Assembly: GCF_001659605.2 (NCBI RefSeq)
Contig: NC_035176.2
Span: forward strand, 31,862,716-31,926,715
Reading direction: 5' to 3'
Length of the DNA: 64,000 nucleotides
Source: Manihot esculenta
Taxonomy: Eukaryota > Streptophyta > Magnoliopsida > Malpighiales > Euphorbiaceae
This document shows, piece by piece, positions 47,539 to 60,223 of this stretch (its first letter is position 1; each line of letters opens with the position of its first letter). The translations under genes were made by a program, and so were the position numbers. The notes below the pieces were generated by a model. It did no database searches. It was given only the letters and a program-made list of their open reading frames with translations, and was not told the origin of the DNA.

Positions 47539-49598
47539 ATGAGTGCTTCAAAGTTCATTAAATGTGTTACAGTTGGAGATGGAGCTGTTGGCAAGACTTG
47601 TATGCTTATTTGTTACACCAGCAACAAGTTCCCAACTGTAAGTCCTTCAAGAACCCCATTTCTCTCCCTTTTTCTTTGCATTAACAAAATTTTCTGGGTT
47701 TCTCCATCTGGATTTTCCCACCCAACAAATGGACTGTGAAAAAGATAAAATCTTTAGTTGGCTTTGTAGTTCTCGCTCTCTCTATCTCTATCTATCTGTG
47801 GAAGGCTTCCATTGAAAGACATTCAAGCTGTTCATTGAACAGCATTAAGCTATGGATCTCTTACAATGTACTTCAAGTTGACCTTGTTATTTTCATGTGC
47901 CAGGATTATATACCCACCGTTTTTGACAATTTCAGTGCTAATGTGGCTGTGGATGGGAACATTGTCAATTTGGGATTGTGGGATACTGCAGGTACCTGGA
48001 TTATTTCATCCAAGGAAAAAAAAAAAAATCTCATTTTAAGTTCAAATGCTGCTTGTGATGATTTTCAAAGTTTGGTCAGTGATATTAGGTTTTGTTTGGT
48101 ACGTAATTTATTACTAATAAGGACTTCTCCATAATTAAAGGTCAGGAAGATTATAGCAGACTGAGGCCACTGAGTTACAGAGGTGCAGATATATTTGTTT
48201 TGGCTTTCTCATTAATTAGCAGAGCAAGTTATGAAAATGTTCTCAAGAAGGTACACATTTTAATGCTGAAATCTTTTCTCACTTTTAAATTTCCTGCGCT
48301 GCACCACTTTTTCCTTTTATCTACTTTCACTTTCCTTGGGTAATGCTTATTTTTCAGATCATATTTGTAACAAGGCATTTCATATTTTCTATTTCCTTTT
48401 CTTGTCTTGAATTTATGAAAATTTCAAAATTTGGGTTATTTGACACAAGAACAAAGCTTTGATTTCTGAATTTACATATTAGATAGTTCATACATCAGCA
48501 ACTTATTCCTTTTTCATTCTGATTTTTCTCAGTGGATGCCTGAACTTCGTCGGTTTGCACCAAATGTTCCAATTATTCTTGTTGGTACAAAATTAGGTAA
48601 TGTATTTGGCAAACTAGAAGTGTGTTAGTTTTCATTGACAATGCTGTAAACTAAACGACTTGTATTCTTTGATATTAATAGATCTTCGTGAAGACAGGGG
48701 ATATCTAGCTGATCATACGAGTTCTAATGTCATTACATCTGCTCAAGGATGTATCATTGGTCTTTGGCTTCCATTATGAATTTTCTTTTTTTGGGAGAAA
48801 ATTTGGGCTTATGGTATAGAAGTAGCTAAATGCAAGCTTATAATGAATAGGGAGAGGAGCTGAGGAAGCAGATTGGTGCAGCAGCATATATTGAATGTAG
48901 CTCTAAGACTCAACAGGTAGATTGCTTGGAAGAAAAAATTTTGAGCATCTTTTGTTTATCTTCTTCAAGGTCCATGTTTGTTTTCCTTTCTCTGAATGAA
49001 TTGATGAATAACACCAGTAATTTTCTGTTTGTTAAGAATGTCAAAGCTATTTTTGATACTGCTATCAAGGTTGTTCTTCAACCTCCAAGGAGGAAAGAGA
49101 TGGAAAAGAAGAAAAGGCGCCGCAGTTCTGGTCGCGCAATTGCGTTAGTAACTTCATTCTTTTACCTCTATGTTGATATTTTTCACACCAGTCAAGCACA
49201 AAGGCTGTTGTCTGTTAATGTAGAATCAGCCACTAGCTGAGCATTGGCTTAACAGTGCCATATTTGCATTTGAAGTGGTTATCACATACCACTCTCCTGA
49301 AGATTGAGAATGGGATAAAGAGAGAATGTTGAATCTCATATTGGTTTGGGATAGGATAACATGTCGCACTCCTTGGTGAGTTAGGATTGATCCAAATTTA
49401 ATATGGTATCGAGAGTCTCAATAATTATTTCACGCCCCAGTAATAGAGGAGATGTTTTCGCTTTCCCCCCGGCTCATTAGAGCCAACCAAGAGTTGAACC
49501 CATCATAGCATAATCTGCATATTTCCCTTATGATGCATGTTTTGATAAGAGCCTCTATGAATTGCAGGAGCATCATGTGTGGAGGTTGTGTTGCTTAG
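47539..49598 (+). CDS. ROP9-like: ROP/RAC small GTPase, type II (ROP9/RAC7-like), with defective intron 5 donor
   Basis: Eight exons: 47539-47637, 47904-47991, 48141-48250, 48533-48596, 48682-48746, 48851-48916, 49037-49143, 49568-49598; 209 residues. G-box motifs are intact: GDGAVGKT (P-loop), the switch I stretch [24 protein letters not shown] (switch II), GTKLDLRED and ECSSKTQQ. ROPs are plasma-membrane molecular switches controlling polarity, ROS and hormone signalling. The C-terminus [19 protein letters not shown] matches type II ROPs, but the first Cys of the GC-CG lipidation box is Arg (CGC codon). Frame continuity requires exon 5 to end at 48746, where the intron would begin GG rather than GT. 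A GT donor at 48729 keeps the frame but drops six residues (VITSAQ). This could be a real splice mutation, a sequencing error or a decaying gene. Confidence 0.88.
49327..49500 (+). mobile_element. LTR retrotransposon fragment in ROP intron 7
   Basis: A purine-rich AAAGAGAGAA is followed at 49327 by TGTTGAATCTCATATTGG, a common copia-type LTR start. At 49404 TGGTATCGAGAGTC resembles the initiator-Met primer-binding site. The LTR-like segment is only about 77 bp, so it is internally deleted or a miniature element. It lies inside the seventh ROP intron. Confidence 0.45.
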
Positions 49599-52500
49599 GG
49601 GCTCAGTGACAGCAGATGGTTAGCCTAATCCTACTTTTGACTGCATCAAACAATGTTGTGCAAAAGACTTGGGATATTGGTCAAGTGTTGATTCATGACA
49701 GCCAGTGACATGTATGCTTTTGTTCGCGTTGTAGCCTCAGTAACCAGGTCTGAACTATGGGAAAGTGTTTGTCAACTTACAGACTGATTGAAAGCTCAGA
49801 GGGAATTGTTCATTCTCTCTTCTCCTGTACTTGTTCAAAAAGTAAATCGAGTTCTATTGTTGTATTTGGTAAAGTATAATAACTTGTTTGCTGCTAGTTG
49901 CTAATACAATATTGTGAATTCCTTAACTGCCTTTTCGAGTCGGATCATCTTATTTTCTCATTGCAGGTCTGGCAACCATATACTGATGGTTTTTTTTTCA
50001 GACAAATCCATCTTTTTGATACAAACAATGCTCCAAAGTCCTGTTATGCAAAATATTTCAGTTCTTCAAAATTTGTTCATGACATGATACTTTCCCAGGC
50101 AGTTGCTCCCACAAGCAAGCAATGAATAAGAAGGTCCTCCATTTTGTGAATTCAAAATATGTTAGCCTAAACTATTAATAGAAGTTATTTAGTAGTTTCA
50201 ATTTAGGATATATATATTCTTTAATTATCTCGTAGCTTGCCAATGTGAGATTTAGTAAACCCTAAGCGGTTCTTATACCAATTATAATATAAAAGCTCAT
50301 CTGATACTAAGAATTTCATTGAATTAAAGCCTGGAACATAAAAATTCCTAATTGCTTTTAACTCTCTAGCATCCTTAATCAGGTAAGACCCAATTAAGGG
50401 CATATGCAATTGCCATGATTTTTGGCAATGACTCTGAGCTTAGTTTGTGTTTTATCTCTGACAAAAAAAAAAAAAAAAAATTAAGGGCAGATGCCATCTT
50501 GAACTGCCTTGTGCATGTGAAACATGACAAGATGGAACTGTCTATTTAAAAACGATTTATATGAGAAATGGCAAAAACGTTTATGACAATGACAGGATGC
50601 CAAATTGGCAATTTTATTATTTAAGCACTTTTTTTTTCTGTTCATCAAAGTGGTAGGAGCCAGAAGAGTGGCAGGCAGCTGACTGCAACAATTCAATGTG
50701 ATTATTATTTTGCAAAATGAGGACAGAAGTGAAGACTGGTGACACTGCAAATTTACACTGGACACTGTCAGCTGCTGTGGAGCAAAGCAATGTTCTCAGG
50801 ACTGGCTTCATAGCATTTGGGCCTACATTTTGGTTTCAGCAGAGTATATCATGTGCTATGTGCCCATGCAATATGATGTTCAAAGGACCCACGCCCTCAA
50901 TGAGAGCTAAATCTTAATGCTGTGCCAGTTGAGATTTCCTCCCTTGAGAACTTCTCCAGAACATAAAATAGAAATACCTTAATTCAACAACTAGAATGTT
51001 TTTCTTAGCTTTATTCGTGTTTTACATGAGGTTGAGTATTTGGTAGTTGAAATTAATTATTTAAAATGTTTTCTTTGTAATTGGTAGTTGCTTTTGTGAT
51101 GGAGAATTCTTCCCAAGAAGCACAAGGATACTGAGAAATGGATCATTAGGAGAGATGGATCACACTTCTCTCCGTTTAGCATGATCATTTTAAAAAGTGT
51201 TTAATTAAATTATTATGAAATTATGTGAGACTTTATTTTTTTTTAAATAATTTTTTTTAAAATTAATTGCGAAATTATTGATTCAAACGGAGTGTTCAAG
51301 AGATGAGTGAATTCAAGGCTCATGATTACTTGGAGGAAACAGATATTTGAGATGGGATGCCTCTTCTCTTGCAAAAGGCACAGTAAGCGACATAGGAGAC
51401 GATATTTTGGAGAGTTTTTATTCTTAAAGGTGGGGGTCATTGGCACGGTTTACTCAATTCACGTTTTTGAATTTGACGGTTCAGGGCTCCTGAACCTGAA
51501 CGTGGATCCACAGACCACGGGCTGGAGGTTGACCACTGGGCTGCATTCTGGCTGAGCTTTTATCCCATAAGCCCCTTTTCCCAGGGACATCCGATATGGA
51601 TCAAGTCAACTCACCAGAATTTTCAACGTTTTGGGCAATTTAACAGCGGAAATGTGGTGAGGACATTGAAAACTGCCTGATTATGGAACAATTTCTTTTG
51701 CCAATATCGGAAAGCCTATTGATTAAGAAGCCTGCCTCCCTAATTTGTCCCATGATGAAGTCTCGCTAGTCTACAGCAATGGAACTGCTCCATCACGAGT
51801 GCTCAGCAAAGAGCCTCTTCCAGTTCCCATGTCAGAGCTTCATGTGCCTTTGACAAATGGTGGACAAGATGAAGATTCTCCCGGTGGATGGTATGACTAC
51901 AACGTCAGAGAATCTGATTCTGATTTTAATGAGTTTGCCTCTAAAATGAACATCACAACCACCTGTACTGGTTTTTCCCTGCAGTTGTTCTGTGCTCAAA
52001 GACAATGAGGTCTGTTTTCTGTAGCTCTGGAATCTCATAATTTAATTATGCAACATATTTTTTTGTCCCAAAATCCTTTGCGTTTTCATGTTAAAACAAT
52101 GAAATGGTAAATCTGTTTCAAAATGATTTTAAACGAATGCAATGGTAAATTTGTTAATCCAGTTTGATGGAAGATGCCATTTTGCCAGTGAACATTTCCA
52201 GAAGAGTTGTACACTGCATGCCCCCATCTCAATTCACTAGTTGAAAATTTTAATGAAATGGAAGAAATTATTGCAATTCTTATCTCGCTCGTCATGGTAC
52301 TGCAAATTCTGAGATTTGCATGTCCCATTGGGAATAAAAAGGAAAATTAACAACTTCCATAATACACTAATAATTTTCAGGAAGGTACACAGTCGAGGGT
52401 ACAAAACCCAAGTTCTAGATATTTGCCTACTAAAGTGAAAGCCTGTCCCGTAGAACTCCATAAAAGGCACTCGCCTGCTCAACAGAGTTGGTCACAAACA

Positions 52501-52734
52501 AGCCACTGCTCAAGCATATCATTCTTACTCTACCTTCAGATTCCCCAGCTCATGAACATGTTCTGCAATTCAGATTTATGCTTAAAGCTACTCTAGAGCA
52601 TGTTTCTTCCCTTGGGATGCAGCATATGAATACTTTTCGCAATATGAGACGACTGATGCTTAAGCTACATCAGCTAAACTTCACTCTACCGGTGTATAGT
52701 CCACTGAGGGACATATTTAAAAGAGATGAAATCT
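49599..52734. other. ROP 3' region and spacer, no firm gene
   Basis: Moderate-complexity sequence without recognised domains. A plus-strand frame at 51727-52007 reads LSHDEVSLVYSNGTAPS, then PGGWYDYNVRESDSDFNEFA. It has protein-like composition, but I do not recognise it and see no convincing flanking exons; it may be a gene fragment. 52480-52734 should be the 3' untranslated region of the minus-strand transporter gene. Confidence 0.35.
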
Positions 52735-53705
52735 CTATTCTGGGGGGAGGAGAGCTATCTCGATTTCTTGTAGTGATTTTCCCTTTGTTTCCATAACATT
52801 CCTCTTCACAAAAACTACTGCAATCATGCAAAATGTGGCAAATATGGTGTACAATAGCTGTGGTCCAAGTTGCTTCAGCAATGGCAAAAATAGCAAGCCC
52901 ACAAAGAAATTGATCACCTGAAGTTGATTTTGACTTGTGATTTACAAGAGATGGACAAATGAAGGAATACTAGGATCGAAATGGTAACAGAGTTTACCCA
53001 GTGCACTGACATACAGACTGCCATAGCTTTTGCCCTGATTCGATTGGGGAAAATCTCTGGTAGGAGTAGACCTGGAACTGGACCAGCTCCTAAAGCAAAT
53101 GTGAAGACATACCTGTACAGAGAAGTTCTCAGATATGGGCACATGTCCTGACATTGTCAATTCAGAAATTTACATTTTTGTCATCTGTTGCCACTGCCAA
53201 CATCTTAGATTAATTATGAGTTTTTCTAAGTGGCTGCCAAAAGGAATCAAGTACAAGACTTTCTCAAAGACCTACCCATTTCATTGATCCCCTTACTACT
53301 AGATTTACAGACCTACCACTTGGATGTGATGATGGCCAGAGATGAGGCAATTAGCAAGTGATCATCATTACAAGTGTTGATCCTGCATCTATCTAGTTTA
53401 TGTTTTTACCTTTTTGGGCAAGGATTGTTCATTTAGGATGAAAGGCAATATGAATAAACTACAGTAAAATGGAAGACTTCTATGCAAGAAAATGAGTGTC
53501 GTCACGCTCTGATCCTAGGGTCATTGTTAAGCAAAAGGGGCCCATTGTTAACATGATATGCATTATAACAAGGAACATAATATAATTTAACAGTTACGAG
53601 GAAAACCAATACTCACATAAGCATGCCACCAACAGACAGGTACAAAGCTCCAGATCCTAACACATAAGAACTTGCTCCAGCAACTTGAAAGCCCATGGAT
53701 ATTGC
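52735..53705 (-). CDS. pGlcT-like: Plastidic glucose transporter, C-terminal three exons only
   Basis: Minus-strand exons 53705-53617, 53112-52998 and 52917-52735 (stop) join in frame. They give about 128 residues: SSYVLGSGALYLSVGGMLM, then YVFTFALGAGPVPGLLLPEI and FPNRIRAKAMAV, then INFFVGLLFLPLLKQLGP and ETKGKSLQEIEIALLPPE. These are the last helices and the PETKG-type signature of the major facilitator sugar porters. The LLPEIFPNRIRAKAMA block and the short tail are typical of plastid-envelope glucose transporters (pGlcT group). The N-terminal two thirds should lie at higher coordinates, but the next 9 kb is retrotransposon. Either the retroelements sit in an intron and the gene continues past 64000, or the gene is truncated. 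Confidence 0.85.
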
Positions 53706-54299
53706 CTGAATGGAGAAATCGCACCATATAGAAGATCAGGCTTCTAAGATGACAACAGATACATAGGCTCCGTTTATCTCACATGAAAGATAAAATTATA
53801 GAGGAACAGCCATTTACAATAGCAGCAACAATTGTTAAGGTTGCCCAGGCAAATAATTTGTTAACACCTACCCATACAAAAATTTTGTCATTACACCTAT
53901 TTATTTAAAATATTATTGTTTTGCATGTGATGTCAAAGTTGCACATGCCACGGTTTCTCTTTCTTAAAAATCAACTCCTCACTTTGGGCTGATTTTATCC
54001 ACCAAAACAGTGGCTTATCAATTTCCAGAATGAGTGACCAAAGCACCGCCACCAAACCGGCTCCGTGGGCTGCTCAAGTTGTCTGTCTCCAGTACACGCG
54101 CCAGTGCGTGAACCGTTCTCCAGCGACCTTTTCACGCCGGCGACCCTTCCTCCAGCATTGCCTGACGCTAGCAACTCCAGCCCACTAGGTTTGGTCACCT
54201 GTCCAGCTCGTCTTTACACGTCCGTTGTGAACAATAGCTTCGGATTTACTGTTCACAGGCACAAATCCTCCTTTTTTGGCAGATTCAGTCCCTATTCAA

Positions 54300-56202
54300 T
54301 CCTCGACATGTCTGAGAAGCAGAACACCCTCAATACAAGTTCCTTAAACCTTTCTTTTCAATTGCTACTGTGAAGTTGCAAGGAAGTAATAATTATGTGT
54401 CTTGGGTTGCATCAGTAGAATTATGGTTTTTAGGACGGGGTATGATGATCATTTAACAAAAAATGTCACTAATATCACTGCCACTGATGGAACCAACTGG
54501 GTTAAGATTGATGCTCAACTATGTAGTCTTTTATGGCATTCATTAGACCCAAAATTGTTTGCTTTGTTTCAGTCTTGCAAAACTTATTGTAAGGTTTGGA
54601 CTAAGGCCAAAACATTATACACTAATGACATACCACGCATTTATAAGGTTGTGTCGGATATAGTTCATTTACAACAGAATCATTAGGATATGACTAGTTA
54701 CTTGGGTCAGGTAAAAACTCTGAAAGATGAATTTAATTCTCTTATGCCTTTTACCGATGATGTTGATGCGCAAGAAAAACAATGAGATAAATTTTTTATG
54801 GTTTTAGCATTAATTGGGTTGCGATCTGACCTTTGTTCTGTGAAAGATCAAATTTTGACTGGTTCAACTATTCCAACTTTAGAAGATGTGTCAACTAGGT
54901 TCTTACGTATTTTCCTTAGTAAGAGTGAAGCTACTGATATGGAATCCTCAGTTTTGGCTGTGCAGCAAGAAAATCAAGGACAAGAAGAAAATCGCAAAGG
55001 TAAAGGGAAGAAGTTCCATTGCTCCTATTATGATAAGATTGGTCACACACGGGATGTATGTTGAGCATTGCATGGCCGACCACCATGGCCTAATCAATTC
55101 AATAGTATTGGCAAGTCAGCAGTTCATCTTGCCCAATTTAATGAAGAAGGCCCGCTTCCACAATCTACCGATAGAATCTCAGGAACAAGATTCAATCACT
55201 TTAACTGGAGAAAACTATAAAAAAAATACTTGCAGTTCCAAACAACTAAGCAACATCCTTCATCTTCCAACATTGCTCACTCTGGTAATTCCTTTACTTG
55301 TCTAACTAAGTCTTCACCTGTTGGTCCATGGATCCTAAACTCTAGTGCTTCTGATCACATCTCTATTAATCACAGTCTTTTCTCTATTCTTGTTTCACCT
55401 TCCACACCATCTAAAGTCACCTTAGTTAATGATTCACAAACTCAAGTTAAAGGAATAGGAAAAGTACAACTCTTTCCTTCTATTTCCTTAATTACTGTTT
55501 TGTTCACTCCTGAGTGTCCATATAATTTAATCTCCATTAGCAAATTGATCAAAATTTTAATTGTTCGGTAATCTTTACTGTTGATTCCGTTGTGGTGTAG
55601 GACCGGAGTATTGGGAGAATGATTGAAACAGGATTTGAGTCACAAGGATTGTACCATCTCTCCACCTCTCCACTTGCTTTTGTTTCTACCACTTCCGCTA
55701 AGCTTATTTATAACCGTTTGGGACATCCTAGTCTTCTCAAATTGCAGAAAATTGTCCCTAGTCTTTCTTCTTTGTCTTCTTTAGCATGTGAGTCATGTCA
55801 ACTTAGAAAACAAACTCAGGCTTCATTTCCCAAACAAGTCAATAACAGGGCCACCTCGATATTTGACATTGTTCATTCAGACATTTGGGATCCAAGTCGT
55901 GTCAGTACAACTTTGAGATTTCAATATTTTGTTACTTTTGTTGATAATTATTCTCGTTGCACTTGGCTTTTTTTTAATGAAGAATTGCTTTGAGTTATTC
56001 TCCATTTTTCAAAAATTTTGTGCTAAAATTCATAATCAATTTGGGGTTCACATTAAGGTTTTGCATAGTGATAATGCACGAGAATATCTTTCCTCTTCTT
56101 TTTCTCATTTCTTGTCTACTCAGGGTGTTACTCACCCGACTTCTTATGCCCATACTCCTCAATAAAATGGTGTTATCGAGCGAAAAAATCGGCATTTTAT
56201 TG
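54300..56202 (+). pseudogene. Outer copia gag-protease-integrase remnant, upstream half
   Basis: Gag (UBN2-like) pieces lie at 54360-54950, with several in-frame stops. The zinc knuckle near 55016 reads CSYYDKIGHTRDVC, so the second Cys of CxxC is replaced by Tyr. The protease core at about 55330 reads WILNSSASDHI, with the catalytic Asp changed to Asn. The pre-integrase zinc-binding region and the HSDIWDP integrase motif are at 55619-55993, and the frame runs on to 56202. The ORF is broken by stops and frameshifts. Confidence 0.85.
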
Positions 56203-56394
56203 TGTTGACCAATATAGAATGTCCCTAATTAGGAGGATTCAAATCTTTGGAATCCTAATTAGGCTTGATTTAAGAGATTTTATTCTTATTGTAAATATTC
56301 CTAATTTAGGTTGATTCTTTGTGTATAAATACTCAAACTTTGTAAAGATCAATTCAATTGGAAAAGAACAAAAAATTCCTCCCAGAATTCATCA
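56203..56394 (+). repeat. 5' LTR of the inner copia element
   Basis: 192 bp, starts TGTTGACC and ends TTCATCA, followed immediately by the PBS. By eye it differs from the 3' LTR at about 16 positions and has no gaps. TGTATAAATAC at about 56332 is a likely promoter TATA. Confidence 0.9.
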
Positions 56395-56905
56395 TGGTGT
56401 CAGAGCACTTTTCCTAATTTTAGGGTTTAAATTCAATTTTTCTCTTAGGATTTCTAAAACCCTAGATCTATCTTTTTGGTACTACTCTATTTAGGAACAT
56501 TTTTTTTTCATCTCACCGCCGCCACCAGCCGGGTCACCGGACCGTCGCCGGCCAGCCGTCTAGCTCCGACGCCGGAAAGCCACACTCATGAGGATTCTGA
56601 GTCTTTTCCACGCACCAACGTGTGTGACATTTTCCGGTGGTCTTTTTTCGATGGCAATCCTTTTTGGCAAACTCGCCTTCAAGTCGCGCTTCTGACTTGT
56701 GTAGACCTGTGACTTGGTTCACTTTTTTCCGGCGTGGGAGACGTTTTTTGATCGTTTTTCCGACAGTGATCTTTTCCGATAGACTCGTCTTCAAGCTGCG
56801 CTTATGATCTGCTGGACTCTCCTTTTTCGCCGGTGAACAGTAATTCTTTCTTCAGTAACAATAATTTTCTACTAATTTTGACAGAAAGGATGATTTTTTC
56901 TTGAA

Positions 56906-59900
56906 ATGGTAGTGACTCGTGTGGATAATGTAAGGACTTCTGATAATGCTTTTGTTTTGTCTCTTGATTCTGCTCCATGGATTATTGATTCTGGTACAAA
57001 TAGACATATGACGGACTCTTCTGCACGCTTCCTTGATTATCTTCTATATCTAAAAAAAGACACTGTGAGAATCGCAGATGGTTCTTCCACTCCTATATCT
57101 GGAACCGTTTCTATTATTTATACTCTAAATATCAAACTATCATATGTTCTTCATGTTCCTTGTTTTATTGTTAATCTTTTATCTGTTAGTGCTCTCACCA
57201 AAATACTTAACTGTAAAATTAAATTTTTTCCTGACCATTGTGATATTCAGGACCTTTAAACTGGGAAGAGGATTGGAAATGGTAGACTATACAATGGCTT
57301 ATATATGTTGGAAGGGAATCTGAGTTTGAATTCACCTCGAGCTCTTCTTGGAAGAAATCAAAATGTCAACTAGGAAATCATAAAGTAGCATCAACGGTTC
57401 GGACACCCATCATTCTTTGTTTTAGAGAAACTTTATCCTGATTTATTTTCCAAGGCTCAATGTGATTCTTTAGTTTGTGATGCTTGTGAGTATGCTAAGC
57501 ATATAAGAACCTTTTATCCCTTCAGTAACAATAGGAGTACAATCCCTTTTGTGACCATCCATTCTGATGTATGGGGACCTACTCAAACAGTCCCATTATC
57601 TGGTAATCGTTGGTTTGCTACTTTTATTAATTGTTGCACTCGCATGACTTGGGTTTATTTGATAAAAGGCAAAAAGTGATATGATTTCTTACTTTCAATA
57701 TTTTCACATGAAGATTTGTACTCAATTTGATGTTAAGATAAAAGTTTTGAGAATTGATAATGGTACATAGTACATGGATGGCCGATTTTCTGCTTATCTA
57801 GAATCTAATAAGATACTGCATCAAACTAGTTGTCTTTACACTAGTGCCCAAAATAGTGTTGCTGAAAGAAAAAATAAACACTTGTTGAAAATAGCCCGAT
57901 CTCTCATTTTCACAATGAACCTTCCAAAAACCTATTGGGGAGATGCAGTCTTAGTCGTAGCTTATCTCATTAATAGAATGCCTCTTAAAGCTCTTGCCTT
58001 TAAAAGCACTTTAGAGATATTACAAGGGAAAAATGCTTATATTATTCCATAAAAAATGTTTAGATGCACGTGTTTATTACAAGGGAAAAATGCTTATATT
58101 ATTCCATAAAAAATGTTTAGATGCGCGTGTTTTGTTCATACTAGAGCAAGTGGAAAGCTCAATCCGAGAGCTATTAAATGTGTGTTTGTTGGATACTTTC
58201 CCACACAGAAGGGTTACAAGTGCTATCACCCTCCATCTAGAAAATATTTTGTCAGTATGAATGTTACATTTAGAGAGCCTGAACCTTATTTCAGTACTAC
58301 CCTATCACCTCTTCAGGGGGAGGACAATGAGAGAGAAAAAATGATTTCTATAACTCTAGAATGGTTTACTCTAGAGGAGACTACTATATAGGGGGAGACT
58401 ATTGGTAATCAGGAGACTATTATGCAAGAGAAGACTATTGGTGACCAAATTGGGCGTTTAGATAAGTCAAATTTAAGGAGATACTCAAGAAGAGACAAAA
58501 CAGAAGCAAAAAAACCATTGTGCAGCCTACTCAATGTCATGAATCTTTCTCTTCTCCATCTGATGAGTCGTCCCTAAACCTTAAACCCTTTGATGATCTA
58601 AATAAACCAATTGCTCAAAGAAAATGAGTTAGATCTTGCACAAAACACTCTATTTCTAACTCTCTCTTATGATTTTTTGTCTCCATCCTATAGAGTCTTT
58701 GCCTTGTCTATTCCACAGGATTGAAAGGAAGCTCTTGCAGATCCTAAATAGAAAGAAGCAATGATTGAAGAGATGAAAGTACCGGCAAAAAATGAGACCT
58801 GGGAGCTTGTCACTCTTCCACCTGGGAAGAAACTTGTTGGCTGCAAATGGGTGTTCACTGTGAAACACAAAGCAGATGGATCAATTGAAAGATTCAAAGT
58901 TAGACTACTGGCCAAGGGACACACTCAAACCTATAGAGCAGATTACCAGGAGACATTTGCTCCTGTTACCAAAATGAACTCAATCAGAGTATTGCTATCT
59001 TGCGCTGTCAACTTTGATTGGGATCTACAACAATTTAATGTGAAAAATGCATTCCTCTGCGGAGACTTGGAGGAGGAAGTGTATATGAAAATCCCTTCTG
59101 GATTTGCTGATGAAAAAACACAAGGAAAGGTGTGCAGGCTAAAGAAGGCTTTGTATGGGTTGAAACAGTCACCAGTTTGATCGATTCAGTAGAGCTATGA
59201 TTTCCTTTAGCTATCAACAGAGCAATGCTGACTATACCCTATTTATCAGACATCACAAGAGTAAAATTACTCTTCTTATAGTCTATGTTGATGACATAGT
59301 AATGACATGAGATGACACTGCAGAGATGACTCGACTGAAAAAGTTTTTGACTCAAGAGTTTGAAATTAAAAATTTACGAAAACTGCAATATAGATTCCCA
59401 GGTCAAAGAAGGGAATCTTTATTTCTCAGAGAAAATACATTCTAGATCTAAACTAGTATGTTAGGTTGCAAACCAGCAGAAACTCTCATTGAGAGTAATC
59501 ACAAGCTACAAGCAGGAATTGGTGAATCAGTGAATATGGGCAGATATCAGAGGTTGGTAGGCATACTGATTTATCTTTCACATACTCGACCAGACATCGC
59601 ATATGTAGTCAGTTTAGTCAGTCAATTTATGCATGATTCTCGTGAGTCTCACATGCAAGCTGTTTTTCGCATTTTGCGATACTTGAAATCTGCTCCTAGA
59701 AAAGGTCTCCTATTTTCTAAACACGATCATTTTCGCATACATTCATTCACAGATGCAGATTGGGCTGGATTCCTTAATGATAGAAGGTCGACTAGTGGGT
59801 ACTGTAAACTTGTGGGAGGAAACCTTGTCACTTGGAGAAACAAAAAGCAAAGTATTGTTGCTCAATCAAGTGCTGAGGCAGAATATAGACTAATGGCACA

Positions 59901-60216
59901 AGGTGTTTGTGAACTCCTATGGTTGCAGAGATTGTTGGATGAATTGAAACTATTAGAGAGAGACAAACTCCTCTTGTACTGTGACAACAATGCTGTCATT
60001 AGTATAGCTCACAATCCGGTTCAACATGACCGAACGAAACACGTAAAGATTAATCGATGCTTTATGAAAGAGAAGTTAATAAATGGTGTCTTAAGGATAG
60101 ATTATGTGACTTCTAATGAACAGCTAACTGATGTGTTTACCAAAAGAGTCAGCAACAAGACCTATCATACCTTGATTTGCAAGTTGAACACGTGTGATAT
60201 CTGTGCACCGACTTGA
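56906..60216 (+). pseudogene. Inner copia polyprotein remnant (PR-INT-RT-RH)
   Basis: Protease at 56906-57259 keeps the DSGT catalytic motif (WIIDSGTNRHMT). Pre-integrase and integrase lie at about 57260-58260 (HSDVWGPT near 57561, ending in KCVFVGYF). Reverse transcriptase is at 58761-59180 (NETWELVTLPPGKKLVGCKW) and continues in another frame through YVDD at 59284. RNase H at 59458-60216 is intact over 252 codons (TDADWAGFLNDRRSTSGY). Stops at several places (for example the TAG before 57774 and the stop after the SPV at 59180) mean no full polyprotein is made. Confidence 0.88.
58019..58132. repeat. 57-bp tandem duplication in inner copia integrase
   Basis: Units 58019-58075 and 58076-58132 are identical except for ATGCACG versus ATGCGCG. 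The length is 19 codons, so frame is kept, but each unit contains a TAA in the integrase frame. Confidence 0.9.
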
Positions 60217-60223
60217 GAGAGAA

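Noticed and set aside
52488..52796. 102-codon plus-strand frame
   Set aside because: Lies antisense to the 3' region and last exon of the minus-strand glucose transporter; no domain of its own.
54065..54373. 102-codon Pro/Ser-rich frame before the outer copia gag
   Set aside because: Continues into the gag start of the retroelement and looks like its leader, not a separate host gene.
56476..56794. Frames in the G+C-rich stretch after the inner 5' LTR
   Set aside because: Position directly after the PBS identifies it as the element's leader; no protein similarity.
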